Below, in pieces: positions 36,744-45,477 of a DNA stretch of 64,000 nucleotides; position 1 is the stretch's first letter, and the number at the start of each line of letters is the position of its first letter. The notes under the pieces were generated by a model, which was given only the letters and a program-made list of their open reading frames with translations, did not search any database and was not told the origin of the DNA. The DNA is from Acidiflorens sp963847715 (lineage in GTDB: Bacteria; Acidobacteriota; Terriglobia; Terriglobales; Acidobacteriaceae). The stretch is from NCBI GenBank assembly GCA_963847715.1, contig CAWKAZ010000009.1, positions 62,001-126,000 on the forward strand, given 5' to 3'. Position numbers and translations under genes: made by a program.

Positions 36744-37109
36744 ATGGCAGAAGCATTGAAGCGCGCCGACGCGCGTCCGGAAGAGCGCTATCAGGGATCC
36801 CAGGCATCATGGGACAAGATTGCAGAGAGCAGGGAATTCAAGGATTTGATGTCCACGAAGAAAACCTTTATTGTGCCGGCATTTATTTTCTTCGTTCTCT
36901 ACTATTTCGCACTGCCCGTGCTTGTAGGTTACGCACCCGCGTTCATGTCAACGAAGGTGCTGGGCGTAAACCTTGCTTACCTCTTCGCCCTGTCTCAGTT
37001 TTTTGTCGCGTGGATCATTGCCGCGCTCTATGTGAAAGCGGCCAACGGCTTTGACCGGCTCGCCAAAGACATTGTCGAGAAGGCCGAAGTTATCAAAGGA
37101 GGCAAGTAG
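36744..37109 (+). CDS. DUF485 membrane protein, partner of acetate permease
   Basis: A 121-residue inner-membrane protein with two helices (about 49-68 and 85-105) and the DUF485 pattern (FKDLMSTKKTFIVPAFIFF ... YVKAANGFDRLAKDIV). In E. coli the homologue yjcH sits between acs and actP. Here its stop is 2 bp from the ActP start, so the two are co-translated. It probably assists the symporter; its exact job is unknown. Confidence 0.88.
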   Translation: MAEALKRADARPEERYQGSQASWDKIAESREFKDLMSTKKTFIVPAFIFFVLYYFALPVLVGYAPAFMSTKVLGVNLAYLFALSQFFVAWIIAALYVKAANGFDRLAKDIVEKAEVIKGGK

Positions 37110-37111
37110 CC

Positions 37112-38719
37112 ATGTCGAACGTCCCTCTGATTATGTTCCTGGTATTCATTGCCATTACGCTCGGCATTACCTATTGGGCTTCCAAGCGTTCCTCCGGCGC
37201 GAATGCGTACTTTGCCGCCAGCCGGCAGATCAAAGGCTGGCAAAATGGAATCGCCGTCGCTGGCGACTACATGAGTGCAGCATCTTTCCTCGGAATCGCT
37301 GGCATCATCGCCTTCCAGGGCTATGACGGCTTTCTGTTTTCCGTGGGTTGGCTGGTTGCATACTTGACCGTTCTTCTCGTCATTGCGGAGCCGCTGCGCA
37401 ACGCCGGCAAATACACCATGGCCGACGTGCTCGCGTACCGCCTCAAGCCAAGGCCGGTACGCGCCATGGCATCACTCAGTACACTCACGGTCAGCACGTT
37501 TTACATGATCGCGCAGATGGTAGGCGCGGGCGCGCTAGTAAAGCTGCTGCTTGGCGGGCGGGTCAACTACAACCAGGCGGTGACTGGAGTCGGCATTTTG
37601 ATGATTGTCTATGTCGTGTTCGGTGGAATGTTGGCCACGACTTGGGTGCAGATCATCAAAGCGATTCTGCTGATGGCGGGAACATTCCTGCTCAGCATTC
37701 TGGTCATGGCCCACTTCGGTTTCAGCTTTTCGAACTTCCTCGGCGCTATCGGCCACGTCACCTATCACGATGCAAAAGGGGCCGAGGTCGTCAAGGACTT
37801 CATGACTCCAGGACTTCGCTTCAAGCCGCCGTACGGGCCGCTCGATCTGATTTCACTCGGCCTTGCCCTGATCTTCGGCACCGCGGGACTACCGCACATC
37901 CTGGTACGGTTCTACACCGTGCCCGACGCCAAAACCGCCCGTCACAGCGTGGTTTGGGCCATGGTGCTGATCGGCAGCTTCTACATCATGACCACATTCC
38001 TCGGCTTCGGAGCTGCGACCATTGTCGGCCCCGACTTTATCAAAACCCACGGTGGCACGAATATGAGTGCACCGCTGCTCGCGCAAGCTCTGGCCGGCGA
38101 TATTTTCTTCGCCTTCATTTCGGCCATTGCTTTTGCCACGATCCTGGCCGTGGTCGCGGGTCTCACCATCAGCGCGACGACGTCTTTCTCGCACGACTTC
38201 TGGACCAACGTCATCCACAACGGAGTCGAGCGCAAGCCCGGCGAAGAAGTGCTGGTGGCGCGCATCTCGGCTTTTGCGGTTGGTGCGGTTGCGATCACCA
38301 TCGCGATTCTGCTCGGACCGACGGCCAATGTCGCGTTCCTGGTGGCGCTTGCCTTCGCTGTGGCTGCATCTGCGAACTTGCCAGTGATCGTGCTGTCAAT
38401 TTTCTGGCGCAGGTTCAATACGACGGGAGCAGTTGCTGGACTTGCCGTTGGCTTGCTGGCTTCCATTGGACTGATCGTCGTGAGCCCCAGCTTGATGGCG
38501 ATCGACCCGCCCACGGTGGTTGGAACTGCGCGGCACCTGATTCAAGCCAAAGCCTGGTTCCCGCTTGAGAATCCTGGAATTCTGAGTATTCCTCTGGGAT
38601 TCATCGGAGCCATCCTTGGCACGCTGCTGAGCAACGAACCCAGTTCGCAGGAGAAGTTCAATGAACTGCTGGTCCGCTCCAACACCGGGCTCGGGGCGGA
38701 AAGGGCGGGTTCACACTAG
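37112..38719 (+). CDS. actP: Cation/acetate symporter
   Basis: A 535-residue sodium:solute symporter family protein with about 13 membrane helices. The N-terminal ANAYFAASRQIKGWQNGIAV and GDYMSAASFLGIAG are diagnostic of ActP; later AGLTISATTSFSHDFW also fits. It imports acetate (and likely glycolate or propionate) for Acs. The DUF485 gene precedes it by 2 bp and a strong terminator follows. The distance from acs is 3.4 kb, with the porin and PEGA genes between. Confidence 0.93.
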   Translation: MSNVPLIMFLVFIAITLGITYWASKRSSGANAYFAASRQIKGWQNGIAVAGDYMSAASFLGIAGIIAFQGYDGFLFSVGWLVAYLTVLLVIAEPLRNAGKYTMADVLAYRLKPRPVRAMASLSTLTVSTFYMIAQMVGAGALVKLLLGGRVNYNQAVTGVGILMIVYVVFGGMLATTWVQIIKAILLMAGTFLLSILVMAHFGFSFSNFLGAIGHVTYHDAKGAEVVKDFMTPGLRFKPPYGPLDLISLGLALIFGTAGLPHILVRFYTVPDAKTARHSVVWAMVLIGSFYIMTTFLGFGAATIVGPDFIKTHGGTNMSAPLLAQALAGDIFFAFISAIAFATILAVVAGLTISATTSFSHDFWTNVIHNGVERKPGEEVLVARISAFAVGAVAITIAILLGPTANVAFLVALAFAVAASANLPVIVLSIFWRRFNTTGAVAGLAVGLLASIGLIVVSPSLMAIDPPTVVGTARHLIQAKAWFPLENPGILSIPLGFIGAILGTLLSNEPSSQEKFNELLVRSNTGLGAERAGSH

Positions 38720-38741
38720 GACTGAGGCACATTGCATACGG

Positions 38742-38785
38742 AGCGGCTGAGGACGGCTTTCGCGTTCGTCTTCAGCCGCTTTTTT
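38742..38785 (+). terminator. Rho-independent terminator of actP
   Basis: AGCGGCTGA pairs with TCAGCCGCT in an extended, slightly imperfect stem (GGACG/CGTCT) ending in a run of six T. Confidence 0.85.
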
Positions 38786-38809
38786 GTCTAGGGCTATCGC
38801 ACGAGATGC

Positions 38810-39799
38810 TTAAGTGATCTTGATCAGCGGCTTGCCTACCGATTTTCTATTCTCCAGATCCTCGTGCGCTTGTTCTACGTTGTCGAGTGTGTATTGTCGG
38901 GCCAGCGTGATCGATAAAGCGCCGTCAATTAGCCCAGAAAAGATGTCGGCTGCGCGACGCCGGATGATCTCTCGGTCGGGCAGATGATCAGCCAACCGAG
39001 GCCGCGTCAGAAACAGGGAACCAGCCTCGCCGAGTTCGATCGGGTTGAGGTCTTTGATGTCTCCGCCGACACTCCCGAAGCTGACAACCAGGCCCTTCGC
39101 CCGAGTGGCCCGCAGGCTGTCGCGTAGCGTGGGCTTGCCGACGGCGTCGAAGACGACGTCGACTCCGCGACCGCCGGTCAACTCCCGTACTGTGTCGGCG
39201 AATCGGCCGTTGTCGTAGAGGAACGCCGCCTTGGCACCACGGTCGCGGGCGATTTGCGCTTTTGCCTCCGTACTTGTCGTCGCGTAGATCGTTGCGCCCA
39301 ACCGTTTGCCAAGTTGCACCAGCAACTGTCCAATTCCGCCGGATGCAGAATGTACGAGGCACGTCACGCCGGGACCGAATTTACCGATGTCGTAAGCCAG
39401 ATAATGCGCTGTCAGGCCATGAAACATCGATGCGGCAGCTAATTCGAGCGGCAGTTCATCGGGAACGGGAACGACCTGCCACGCCGCCACGACCGCATAG
39501 TCGGCGTAGCTGCCCCAAGACAAACAGTAGGCGACTCGATCGCCTGTTTTGAAGTCACGAACTCCGTCGCCCACCACCTCGATCGTGCCGGCGCCTTCAA
39601 TGCCGAGAGTCGTTGGCAGCGTCTGCGGGTATGTACGAGAACCGGCATACTTCCCCTGCCGCGTATGAATGTCCATGAAATTAATGCCCGAATAGGCAAG
39701 GCGGATGAGAACCTCGCCGGCGCCCGGGGTGGGTAGTGGGAGCTCGCGGCGAATGACAACCTCAGGACCACCATAGCGGTCGATCTGAATGGCTCTCAC
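38810..39799 (-). CDS. qor: NADPH:quinone oxidoreductase, zinc-independent MDR family
   Basis: A 329-residue cytosolic enzyme of the zeta-crystallin/Qor group. It has the start pattern MRAIQIDRYGGPEV, GVNFMD-like SGINFMDIHTRQGKY, and the nucleotide-binding stretch CLVHSASGGIGQLLVQLGK. No catalytic or structural zinc cysteines are present, as expected for this branch. It reduces quinones with NADPH. It converges with actP, which ends in a terminator. Confidence 0.88.
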   Translation of the reverse strand: MRAIQIDRYGGPEVVIRRELPLPTPGAGEVLIRLAYSGINFMDIHTRQGKYAGSRTYPQTLPTTLGIEGAGTIEVVGDGVRDFKTGDRVAYCLSWGSYADYAVVAAWQVVPVPDELPLELAAASMFHGLTAHYLAYDIGKFGPGVTCLVHSASGGIGQLLVQLGKRLGATIYATTSTEAKAQIARDRGAKAAFLYDNGRFADTVRELTGGRGVDVVFDAVGKPTLRDSLRATRAKGLVVSFGSVGGDIKDLNPIELGEAGSLFLTRPRLADHLPDREIIRRRAADIFSGLIDGALSITLARQYTLDNVEQAHEDLENRKSVGKPLIKIT

Positions 39800-39855
39800 G
39801 GTTTAGACTCACCGGGCATGAAGAAAAGGGACAAGTGAAATCCGGGATGAAAGAT

Positions 39856-39940
39856 TGGTGCGAAAGGGGGGACTCGAACCCCCACGGTTTTACCCGCCAG
39901 ATCCTAAGTCTGGTGCGTCTGCCAATTCCGCCACTCTCGC
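39856..39940 (-). tRNA. tRNA-Leu (TAG), encoded CCA
   Basis: 85-nt class II tRNA on the minus strand: acceptor GCGAGAG/CTTTCGC, anticodon stem CCAGA/TCTGG with loop CTTAGGA (anticodon TAG), a long variable arm (GGGTAAAACC region), T arm GGTTCGAGTCC and 3' CCA. Confidence 0.93.
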
Positions 39941-40057
39941 ATTTGTGCTGTGACCGACGTCGACTGCTACTGACTTATTGTAAATGCATCGGCCGCACTC
40001 AGTTGGGCAAAACCATACCTGCGGGAGCTCCAGCGGCGGCACGGCAGGATACGAAAT

Positions 40058-40675
40058 TTATTTTGCAGACTTGATCTCGCCGGTCATTTCTAATTCCACT
40101 TCAACAACTGGCTTGACCTTGAGCAGAAAATTGCTTGGATCTTTGATCCCCCACTGGACGTAGGGGACTTCGAACTTGCTGGTGCCTTTCCAGTGGTCGC
40201 CTGCCAAATCAGCGTGTACCTGCGCAATCACGTCATGGTCTGCCCCGTGGATCGAAAATACGCCGCGTAGCTTTACGTCGGACGCCCCGGTCGGGCCGAC
40301 TTTGCCGTCAATTTGGGTTGGCCGAAAAATCACACTGGGATATTTTTCCGTTTCCAGAATCTCCTTGTGCATACGCTTATCGCGCGCGCTGCTGCCGCTC
40401 TCTCCACTCGGAGCGAAGACGATGATTTCACCGCTGGCCTTGCCTGTCTCCGGATCAAAATGCACCGTGCCGCTTCTCAGGGCAAATGTGCCATGAACCG
40501 TGTGCAGCGTACTATCGACGATCCAATGAACCGTGGATTGCGCTGGGTCGAGCGTCAGTACAATTTCGGAGGCCCGGGCCGGAGTCCCTTGCTGGGCGGG
40601 CGCAGGCGCCGCAGCGGCGAGAATCACGATCAATACGAAGGCGGCGCATGCTCGGCTGGATCTTTCTCCGCTCAA
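40058..40675 (-). CDS. YceI-family periplasmic protein
   Basis: A 205-residue exported protein (signal peptide ending APAPAQQ). It has the YceI lipocalin-like barrel: LDPAQSTVHWIVDSTLHTVHG, the conserved KRMHKEILETEKYPSVIFR, and GVFSIHGADHDV. Family members bind polyisoprenoids such as quinones or lipids in the periplasm. It overlaps the aminotransferase stop by 4 bp, which suggests co-transcription though the link in function is unclear. Confidence 0.88.
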   Translation of the reverse strand: MSGERSSRACAAFVLIVILAAAAPAPAQQGTPARASEIVLTLDPAQSTVHWIVDSTLHTVHGTFALRSGTVHFDPETGKASGEIIVFAPSGESGSSARDKRMHKEILETEKYPSVIFRPTQIDGKVGPTGASDVKLRGVFSIHGADHDVIAQVHADLAGDHWKGTSKFEVPYVQWGIKDPSNFLLKVKPVVEVELEMTGEIKSAK

Positions 40676-42039
40676 ATGGTCACCGCCCGCCGCACCATTC
40701 CTAACGCTTCGGTCCAGAAGGACGGTGAAGTCTGGGCCATGGCGACGATGTCGCGTATGCCGTTGACGAATTCATCCAATTGCGACTCGGTAACGTTTAG
40801 AGGCGGCGCGGCCTTCAGGACCATGAAGTTGTTTCCGCAGATCTGGGTAAGGATGCCTTTTTCGCGGAACATGCGCATCACCACGATTTGACCGAACATC
40901 GCCGGATGGATTTTGTTGAAGGCCTCGTAGAGAGCGCGAAAGGCTAGCTTCTTCGGAGGGACAAATTCGATTCCGCTTAGCAGTCCCATACCGCGCACTT
41001 CGTTCACCATATCGAAGTCCGCCAGTTCGCGGCGTAACTTGGTGCGAAATTCTTCGCCAAGCAGCAGCGCGCGTGGCCCGAGTTGCTCCCGTTCGAGGAC
41101 GTCCAGCGTGGCCAGACCGGCCCGCATCGAGAGCCCGTTTTCGCTGAAAGTCGAGGTGTGCACGATGGCGCGCTTCAGCGATGAATAGACGGAATTGTAA
41201 ATCTTGTTAGTCATCAAGACCGCGCTGACAGGCATGAGGCCGCCACTGAGCGCTTTGGCGAGGACCACAATGTCGGGTTGCACGTCGAACTGGTGCGCGG
41301 CGAGAAAGGTTCCCGTGCGATACATTCCGGTTTGAACTTCGTCGAGGATGAAAAGCGTTCCGCTTCGACGGCATGCGTCCTGAGCTTTTTGCAGGTACGC
41401 GCGCGAAGGCACCTTGATTCCGCCTTCCGCTTGCAGCGGCTCGACGATAAAAGCAGCGTGACGTTTGCTGGCGAGCGCACCCTCGAGGGCGCCAATATCG
41501 CCGAACGGCACGCCGAGGGTGTCCGGCAGGAGCGGGCCGAAGCCCTCCCGCCAGAACGCATCATTCATCAGCGACAGCGCGCCGTTGGTCAATCCATGAA
41601 AACTGCTCTTCGCGTAAACGATGCTGGAGCGCCCGGTGTTTGCGCGCGCGAATTTGATGGCTGCTTCCACGCCTTCACTGCCGCTGCTGCCGAAGAACAC
41701 TTTCTGCAAGTTTCCGCCCGCCAGTTCGCACAGTCTCTGCGCCAATTCGCCGGCGATTTCCGGCACGTGGCTTTGCAGCATCGTTGGACCGCAGCGGTCC
41801 ATTTCGTCCTTCAGCGCTTGGATGATGTCCGGATGGTTGTGCCCCGTGTTGTGAACGCAATAGCCAGAGAGAAAGTCGAGGAAGCGGCGGCCGTCTTTGG
41901 CGAACAATTCCGTGCCTAGACAACGTTCGTACTCGACGTTCATGCCGAGCAGGTTGAGCAAGGTGACCCATTGCGGGTTGACGTAGTCCTGGTAGTTAGA
42001 GGTGGATACTGATTGTCCCGGGGAAACAGTCGTTGACAT
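40672..42039 (-). CDS. Class III PLP-dependent aminotransferase
   Basis: A 455-residue enzyme of the ornithine/acetylornithine/putrescine aminotransferase group. The PLP lysine is in VVLAKALSGG; other motifs are FFGSSGSEGVEAAIK, FHGLTNGALS and LFILDEVQTGMYRTG. I start at ATG 42039: a longer open frame runs upstream but passes through the terminator of the preceding gene and its residues do not look like protein. A good AGGAGG lies 28 nt before the ATG, which is too far, so the start carries some doubt. The substrate is not fixed by the motifs. Confidence 0.85.
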   Translation of the reverse strand: MSTTVSPGQSVSTSNYQDYVNPQWVTLLNLLGMNVEYERCLGTELFAKDGRRFLDFLSGYCVHNTGHNHPDIIQALKDEMDRCGPTMLQSHVPEIAGELAQRLCELAGGNLQKVFFGSSGSEGVEAAIKFARANTGRSSIVYAKSSFHGLTNGALSLMNDAFWREGFGPLLPDTLGVPFGDIGALEGALASKRHAAFIVEPLQAEGGIKVPSRAYLQKAQDACRRSGTLFILDEVQTGMYRTGTFLAAHQFDVQPDIVVLAKALSGGLMPVSAVLMTNKIYNSVYSSLKRAIVHTSTFSENGLSMRAGLATLDVLEREQLGPRALLLGEEFRTKLRRELADFDMVNEVRGMGLLSGIEFVPPKKLAFRALYEAFNKIHPAMFGQIVVMRMFREKGILTQICGNNFMVLKAAPPLNVTESQLDEFVNGIRDIVAMAQTSPSFWTEALGMVRRAVTI

Positions 42040-42141
42040 ATTGTTTACATGGGATGCGGGTCGTCCTCCTATTGGATGCTCTCGTCGCGTGAATTCCGGT
42101 GAAGGATCGAATTCTCTGAAGGGAAGGATTGATTTTCGAAT

Positions 42142-42171
42142 AAAAAACTGGAGCCGGATTACGGCTCCAGT
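42142..42171 (-). terminator. Rho-independent terminator of the NO reductase gene
   Basis: ACTGGAGCCG and CGGCTCCAGT form a perfect 10-bp stem with a 5-nt loop, followed on the minus strand by six T. It separates the NO reductase from the aminotransferase gene. Confidence 0.9.
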
Positions 42172-42194
42172 CGATACTTCTACTGCGCTGCAGG

Positions 42195-44504
42195 CTAGGG
42201 GGTGCGCTGCGGCGCCACTAATTCTTGCGGCCGCACCTCCCACTCGCCCTCAACCACGTAACCGCGTTTGTCGTAGGAATGGCCGGTCAGCAGCCCGAGT
42301 ACGAACCATCCCAGGACGAGCGCGCCGACGGCGAAGATGCTGTCGCCGATCATGCGCATCCAGCGCAACTGGTTCATGCCGCCGGAGTGGAGAAACTCTG
42401 AGGACCGGGCGTACCAGGTACCGTATTCAACCGATGCCCAGACCTGCATCAATCCGATGGGTAGCATGCTGAGCAGGACCATCAGGGCGAGCCCGATATT
42501 AATTGCCCAGAACGAGAACCACAACGGCCCATTTTTCCACGCCATCCCCGGTCGCAGCGCGCGTAGGCAAAACAGCATCAAGCCCAGACCCAACATGCCG
42601 TATACGCCGAACAGTGCGGTGTGTCCGTGAACCGGAGTCGTGTTCAAGCCTTGCATATAGTAGAGCGCGATCGGCGGATTGATGAGGAAGCCGAAGAGCC
42701 CGGCGCCCACAAAATTCCAGAACGCAACTGCCACGAAGAAATAGATCGGCCACTTGTAAGCGGCGACCCAGATATGTTGTTGGCGGGAGCGTGCCAGGCG
42801 AATGTTCTCCCACGCCTCAAAGCCAATCAGCACCAGGGGAACGACTTCCAAAGCGCTGAAGACCGCACCCAACCCGAGTACGATGTTCGGCGTTCCAGCG
42901 AAGTAAAGATGATGGAAGGTACCAATGATTCCGCCCGAAAGAAAGACTACAGTCGAGAACAGGACCGCCCGGGTCGCAGTCGGCACCGAGAGCAGCTTTA
43001 AACGGGTCAAGAGGAAGGCAATGACGACGGTGGCAAACACTTCGAAGAAGCCTTCCACCCAGAGGTGGACCACCCACCAGCGCCAGTATTCGGCTGTCAC
43101 GAGGTTGCTGCGCTCGCCATACATCAGGCCGGCCGCGTAGAAAAGGGGAATGGCCACACTGGAGAGCAGGAACATTAAGAGGAGAGAATGACTCTCGTCT
43201 TTCTTTGCGAGCGCCGGTTTCAGAGCGCGCCACATGAGCCACAACCAGAAAGTGAGGCCGCCAAATAGCAGGATCTGCCAGAACCGGCCAAGGTCCACAT
43301 ATTCGTATCCCTGCGTTCCGAACCAGAACCACATGTTGCCAAGTTTGTGCTGAATGCTCATCCACTCGCCGGCGAGAGAACCGACGACGACGAAGATGAG
43401 AGCTCCGAAGAGAACATTCACACCGAGTCTTTGGCCTTTCGGTTCCACGCCGCTGACGGCGGGCGCTACGTAGAGGCCGGTCGCCAGCCACGAAGTAGCA
43501 ATCCAGAACAGGCCAATCTGCAAGTGCCAGGTGCGGGTGACGCTGTAGGGAAGCCAGCGATCGAGCGGGATGCCGTAGAAGCCAGATCCCTCGACGCCAT
43601 AGTGCGCAGTCAAGGCTCCGAGTCCGACCTGAACCACCCACAGTGCGGCGACCACGAAGAAATATTTCACCGTCGCGCGTTGCGACGGAGTTGGCTTCAG
43701 CCCGAGCAATGGATCGGCTTCAGGCAGAAAGTCTTCCGCGACGGTTCGCGGCTGCGAGGCAAAATACCAGACCATGCCGCCGACCCCCGCGAGAAGCAGT
43801 ACAAAACTGATCACACTCCAGACGATGGCACCGCCTGTGGGCTGGTTTCCGATCAGCGGTTCGTGGGGCCAGTTCTGGGTATAGGTGACGGTTGTGCCGG
43901 GACGGTTTGTGGAGGCAGCCCACGATGTCCACCAGAAAAACGCGCTCATCGCGCGAAGTTTGACGGGATCACTGAGTGCGTTGCGCTGAATTGCATAGTG
44001 ATCCCGGCCATTGCTGAAGATATCCGAATAATAAAGATAGAGTTCGTCGAAGGCGGCGGCGCGGACGGGATCGAGTGTGATCGTACCAGTCGCCGGATCA
44101 TACGTGTTGTGCCGCATGATCTGCTGAAGGCGAGCTTGGAGTGCCCCTCGCTGTTCGATTCCCAGGACGGCGTAATTCTCCGCGCCAGTGTCCCTTGCCC
44201 AGCGGTTCAGAATGATCATGCATTCCCGGTGCAGCCAATCGGCGCTCCAGTCGGGAGCGATGTAGGCGCCGTGTCCCCAGATCGTGCCCACTTCCTGGCC
44301 GCCGATCGATTGCCACGCGCCTTGTCCGTCTTGAATCGTGCTGCCGTCAAATAGGACGCGTCCGTCAGTCGTGACCACTTGTGAAGGGATGGGCGGGGCG
44401 CTGCGGAGGACTTTGATACCGACCCCGCCAAGCACCGCGAATGAAATTGTCATTACGAAGCCGAGAGCGATCCATAATTTCTTGTAGGTCATTGCGACGA
44501 TCAC
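42195..44504 (-). CDS. norZ: Quinol-dependent nitric oxide reductase (qNOR)
   Basis: A 769-residue single-chain NorB-type enzyme with an N-terminal extension (periplasmic domain with helix 1) and about 14 helices. It reduces NO to N2O using quinol. Haem/iron ligands sit in HLQIGLFWIATSW, WVVHLWVEGFFEVFATV (HxWVEG with the catalytic Glu), TFHHLYFAG and GHTALFGVYG. Single-chain length and the N-terminal extension separate it from the cNOR NorB (about 460 residues). It starts at GTG with AGGA a few bases upstream. RIC and a Crp/Fnr regulator lie upstream on the same strand; two palindromes lie in the 125-bp gap before it. Confidence 0.95.
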   Translation of the reverse strand: MIVAMTYKKLWIALGFVMTISFAVLGGVGIKVLRSAPPIPSQVVTTDGRVLFDGSTIQDGQGAWQSIGGQEVGTIWGHGAYIAPDWSADWLHRECMIILNRWARDTGAENYAVLGIEQRGALQARLQQIMRHNTYDPATGTITLDPVRAAAFDELYLYYSDIFSNGRDHYAIQRNALSDPVKLRAMSAFFWWTSWAASTNRPGTTVTYTQNWPHEPLIGNQPTGGAIVWSVISFVLLLAGVGGMVWYFASQPRTVAEDFLPEADPLLGLKPTPSQRATVKYFFVVAALWVVQVGLGALTAHYGVEGSGFYGIPLDRWLPYSVTRTWHLQIGLFWIATSWLATGLYVAPAVSGVEPKGQRLGVNVLFGALIFVVVGSLAGEWMSIQHKLGNMWFWFGTQGYEYVDLGRFWQILLFGGLTFWLWLMWRALKPALAKKDESHSLLLMFLLSSVAIPLFYAAGLMYGERSNLVTAEYWRWWVVHLWVEGFFEVFATVVIAFLLTRLKLLSVPTATRAVLFSTVVFLSGGIIGTFHHLYFAGTPNIVLGLGAVFSALEVVPLVLIGFEAWENIRLARSRQQHIWVAAYKWPIYFFVAVAFWNFVGAGLFGFLINPPIALYYMQGLNTTPVHGHTALFGVYGMLGLGLMLFCLRALRPGMAWKNGPLWFSFWAINIGLALMVLLSMLPIGLMQVWASVEYGTWYARSSEFLHSGGMNQLRWMRMIGDSIFAVGALVLGWFVLGLLTGHSYDKRGYVVEGEWEVRPQELVAPQRTP

Positions 44505-44542
44505 CTGTTCCTAAGAAAGAGTCAAAAAAGAGTGTTCCTGAT

Positions 44543-44563
44543 ATATATCGTTATGCGACATAT
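44543..44563 (-). promoter_or_regulatory. Candidate operator before the NO reductase gene
   Basis: ATATGTCG and CGATATAT arms (one mismatch) around a 5-bp spacer, 39 bp upstream of the start, overlapping a TATAT-rich -10-like stretch. Its symmetry suggests a dimeric repressor such as an Rrf2-type NO sensor; the binder is unknown. Confidence 0.4.
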
Positions 44564-44590
44564 TGCAAACAGTTTTATGCTCAGCCAGAA

Positions 44591-44615
44591 GCGGTGTTTG
44601 AATTTCAAACACCGC
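44591..44615. promoter_or_regulatory. Perfect 25-bp palindrome between RIC and the NO reductase gene
   Basis: GCGGTGTTTGAA and TTCAAACACCGC around one central base, directly downstream of the RIC stop. It can fold as a hairpin, but no T-run follows in the minus direction, so it may be an operator rather than a terminator. Confidence 0.5.
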
Positions 44616-44629
44616 GCTCTTTTAAGCAA

Positions 44630-45355
44630 TTAGCGCCGCTGTTCCATCGCAATGGCACGCGGGAACAGAATGTTGTTTTCCAGATGGATATGCTGGTGCA
44701 GGTCTGCTTCAAAATCAGCTAACGCCGTGTACAGGGTCTTATAGCTGACACATGCCTCGGCCGGTGCGACATATTCGCTGCTTGCTTTCCTCATGGAGCG
44801 GAGCGCGTTGCCGGCAGAATCGTGCTCGTGTTCCATCATCGAGATGGGATTCGAGACACTGCCAAAAGGCGATGGCAGAACCAGTTCGTGCTGAATGACC
44901 GATTCCTCCATCCGGACGATAAAGGGGAAGAGCACAACTTCTTCCTTCATTAAGTGGGTGGTCAGCTCTTCGGCCAGACCCTGAAAGGTGTCGCGAATAT
45001 CCAGGAGTTCCAGGTGGTTCTTGCCATGTACGGAGCAGACTTTGCTGAAGAGGGGAGCGAGGCGGACGATCTCCTCACGGACATACTTATGATGGGTGTT
45101 TTTGACGTGGGCTACCAGTTCGGCGAGGGGTTCGATCTGCCAGTTGCGGTTCGTTTGGGAGGCCCGCGCCGATTGGTCGGCGATTTCCAGGGCGTCGAGG
45201 ACCTGCTCGATCGGAAGTTTCGCGGCACGGCATGCTTCTTCGAGGGACTTGTTGCCGCCGCAGCAGTAGTCAATACCCAATTTTTCAAATACACGCGTCG
45301 CGGTGTGGTTTTCCAACGCCAGCTCCCGCACAGTCTTCTCAGTTGTTACGCTCAT
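44630..45355 (-). CDS. ric: Di-iron iron-sulfur cluster repair protein (RIC/YtfE/ScdA)
   Basis: A 241-residue protein with the ScdA N-terminal domain (HTATRVFEKLGIDYCCGG; Cys31-Cys32) and a hemerythrin-like domain with spaced His/Glu ligands (KNTHHKYVREEI, HLMKEEVVLFPF, MMEHEHD, HQHIHLENNILFPRA). Family members repair Fe-S centres damaged by NO or peroxide. It sits between the NO reductase and a Crp/Fnr regulator, completing an NO-defence locus. A Crp/Fnr-type site lies 80 bp upstream. Confidence 0.94.
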   Translation of the reverse strand: MSVTTEKTVRELALENHTATRVFEKLGIDYCCGGNKSLEEACRAAKLPIEQVLDALEIADQSARASQTNRNWQIEPLAELVAHVKNTHHKYVREEIVRLAPLFSKVCSVHGKNHLELLDIRDTFQGLAEELTTHLMKEEVVLFPFIVRMEESVIQHELVLPSPFGSVSNPISMMEHEHDSAGNALRSMRKASSEYVAPAEACVSYKTLYTALADFEADLHQHIHLENNILFPRAIAMEQRR

Positions 45356-45432
45356 CGCATTTCTCCTCGCGGTTGGAACTCATGTCCTCGCCGCTCAATG
45401 TTCTGAGACTACGGAAAGGGCGAAGCCCTGCC

Positions 45433-45448
45433 GATGACTTTTGTCACG
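45433..45448. promoter_or_regulatory. Crp/Fnr-type site upstream of RIC
   Basis: GATGACTTTTGTCACG keeps TGA-N6-TCA symmetry (on the minus strand CGTGA-N6-TCATC). It is weaker than the other sites but well placed, about 80 bp before the RIC start. Confidence 0.45.
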
Positions 45449-45477
45449 GGGGGTGCAAAACTCGTGGGCGGGGTATT

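Noticed and set aside
42040..42243. Longer N-terminus for the class III aminotransferase
   Set aside because: It would include the terminator of norZ and overlap its 3' end, and the residues do not match the family.
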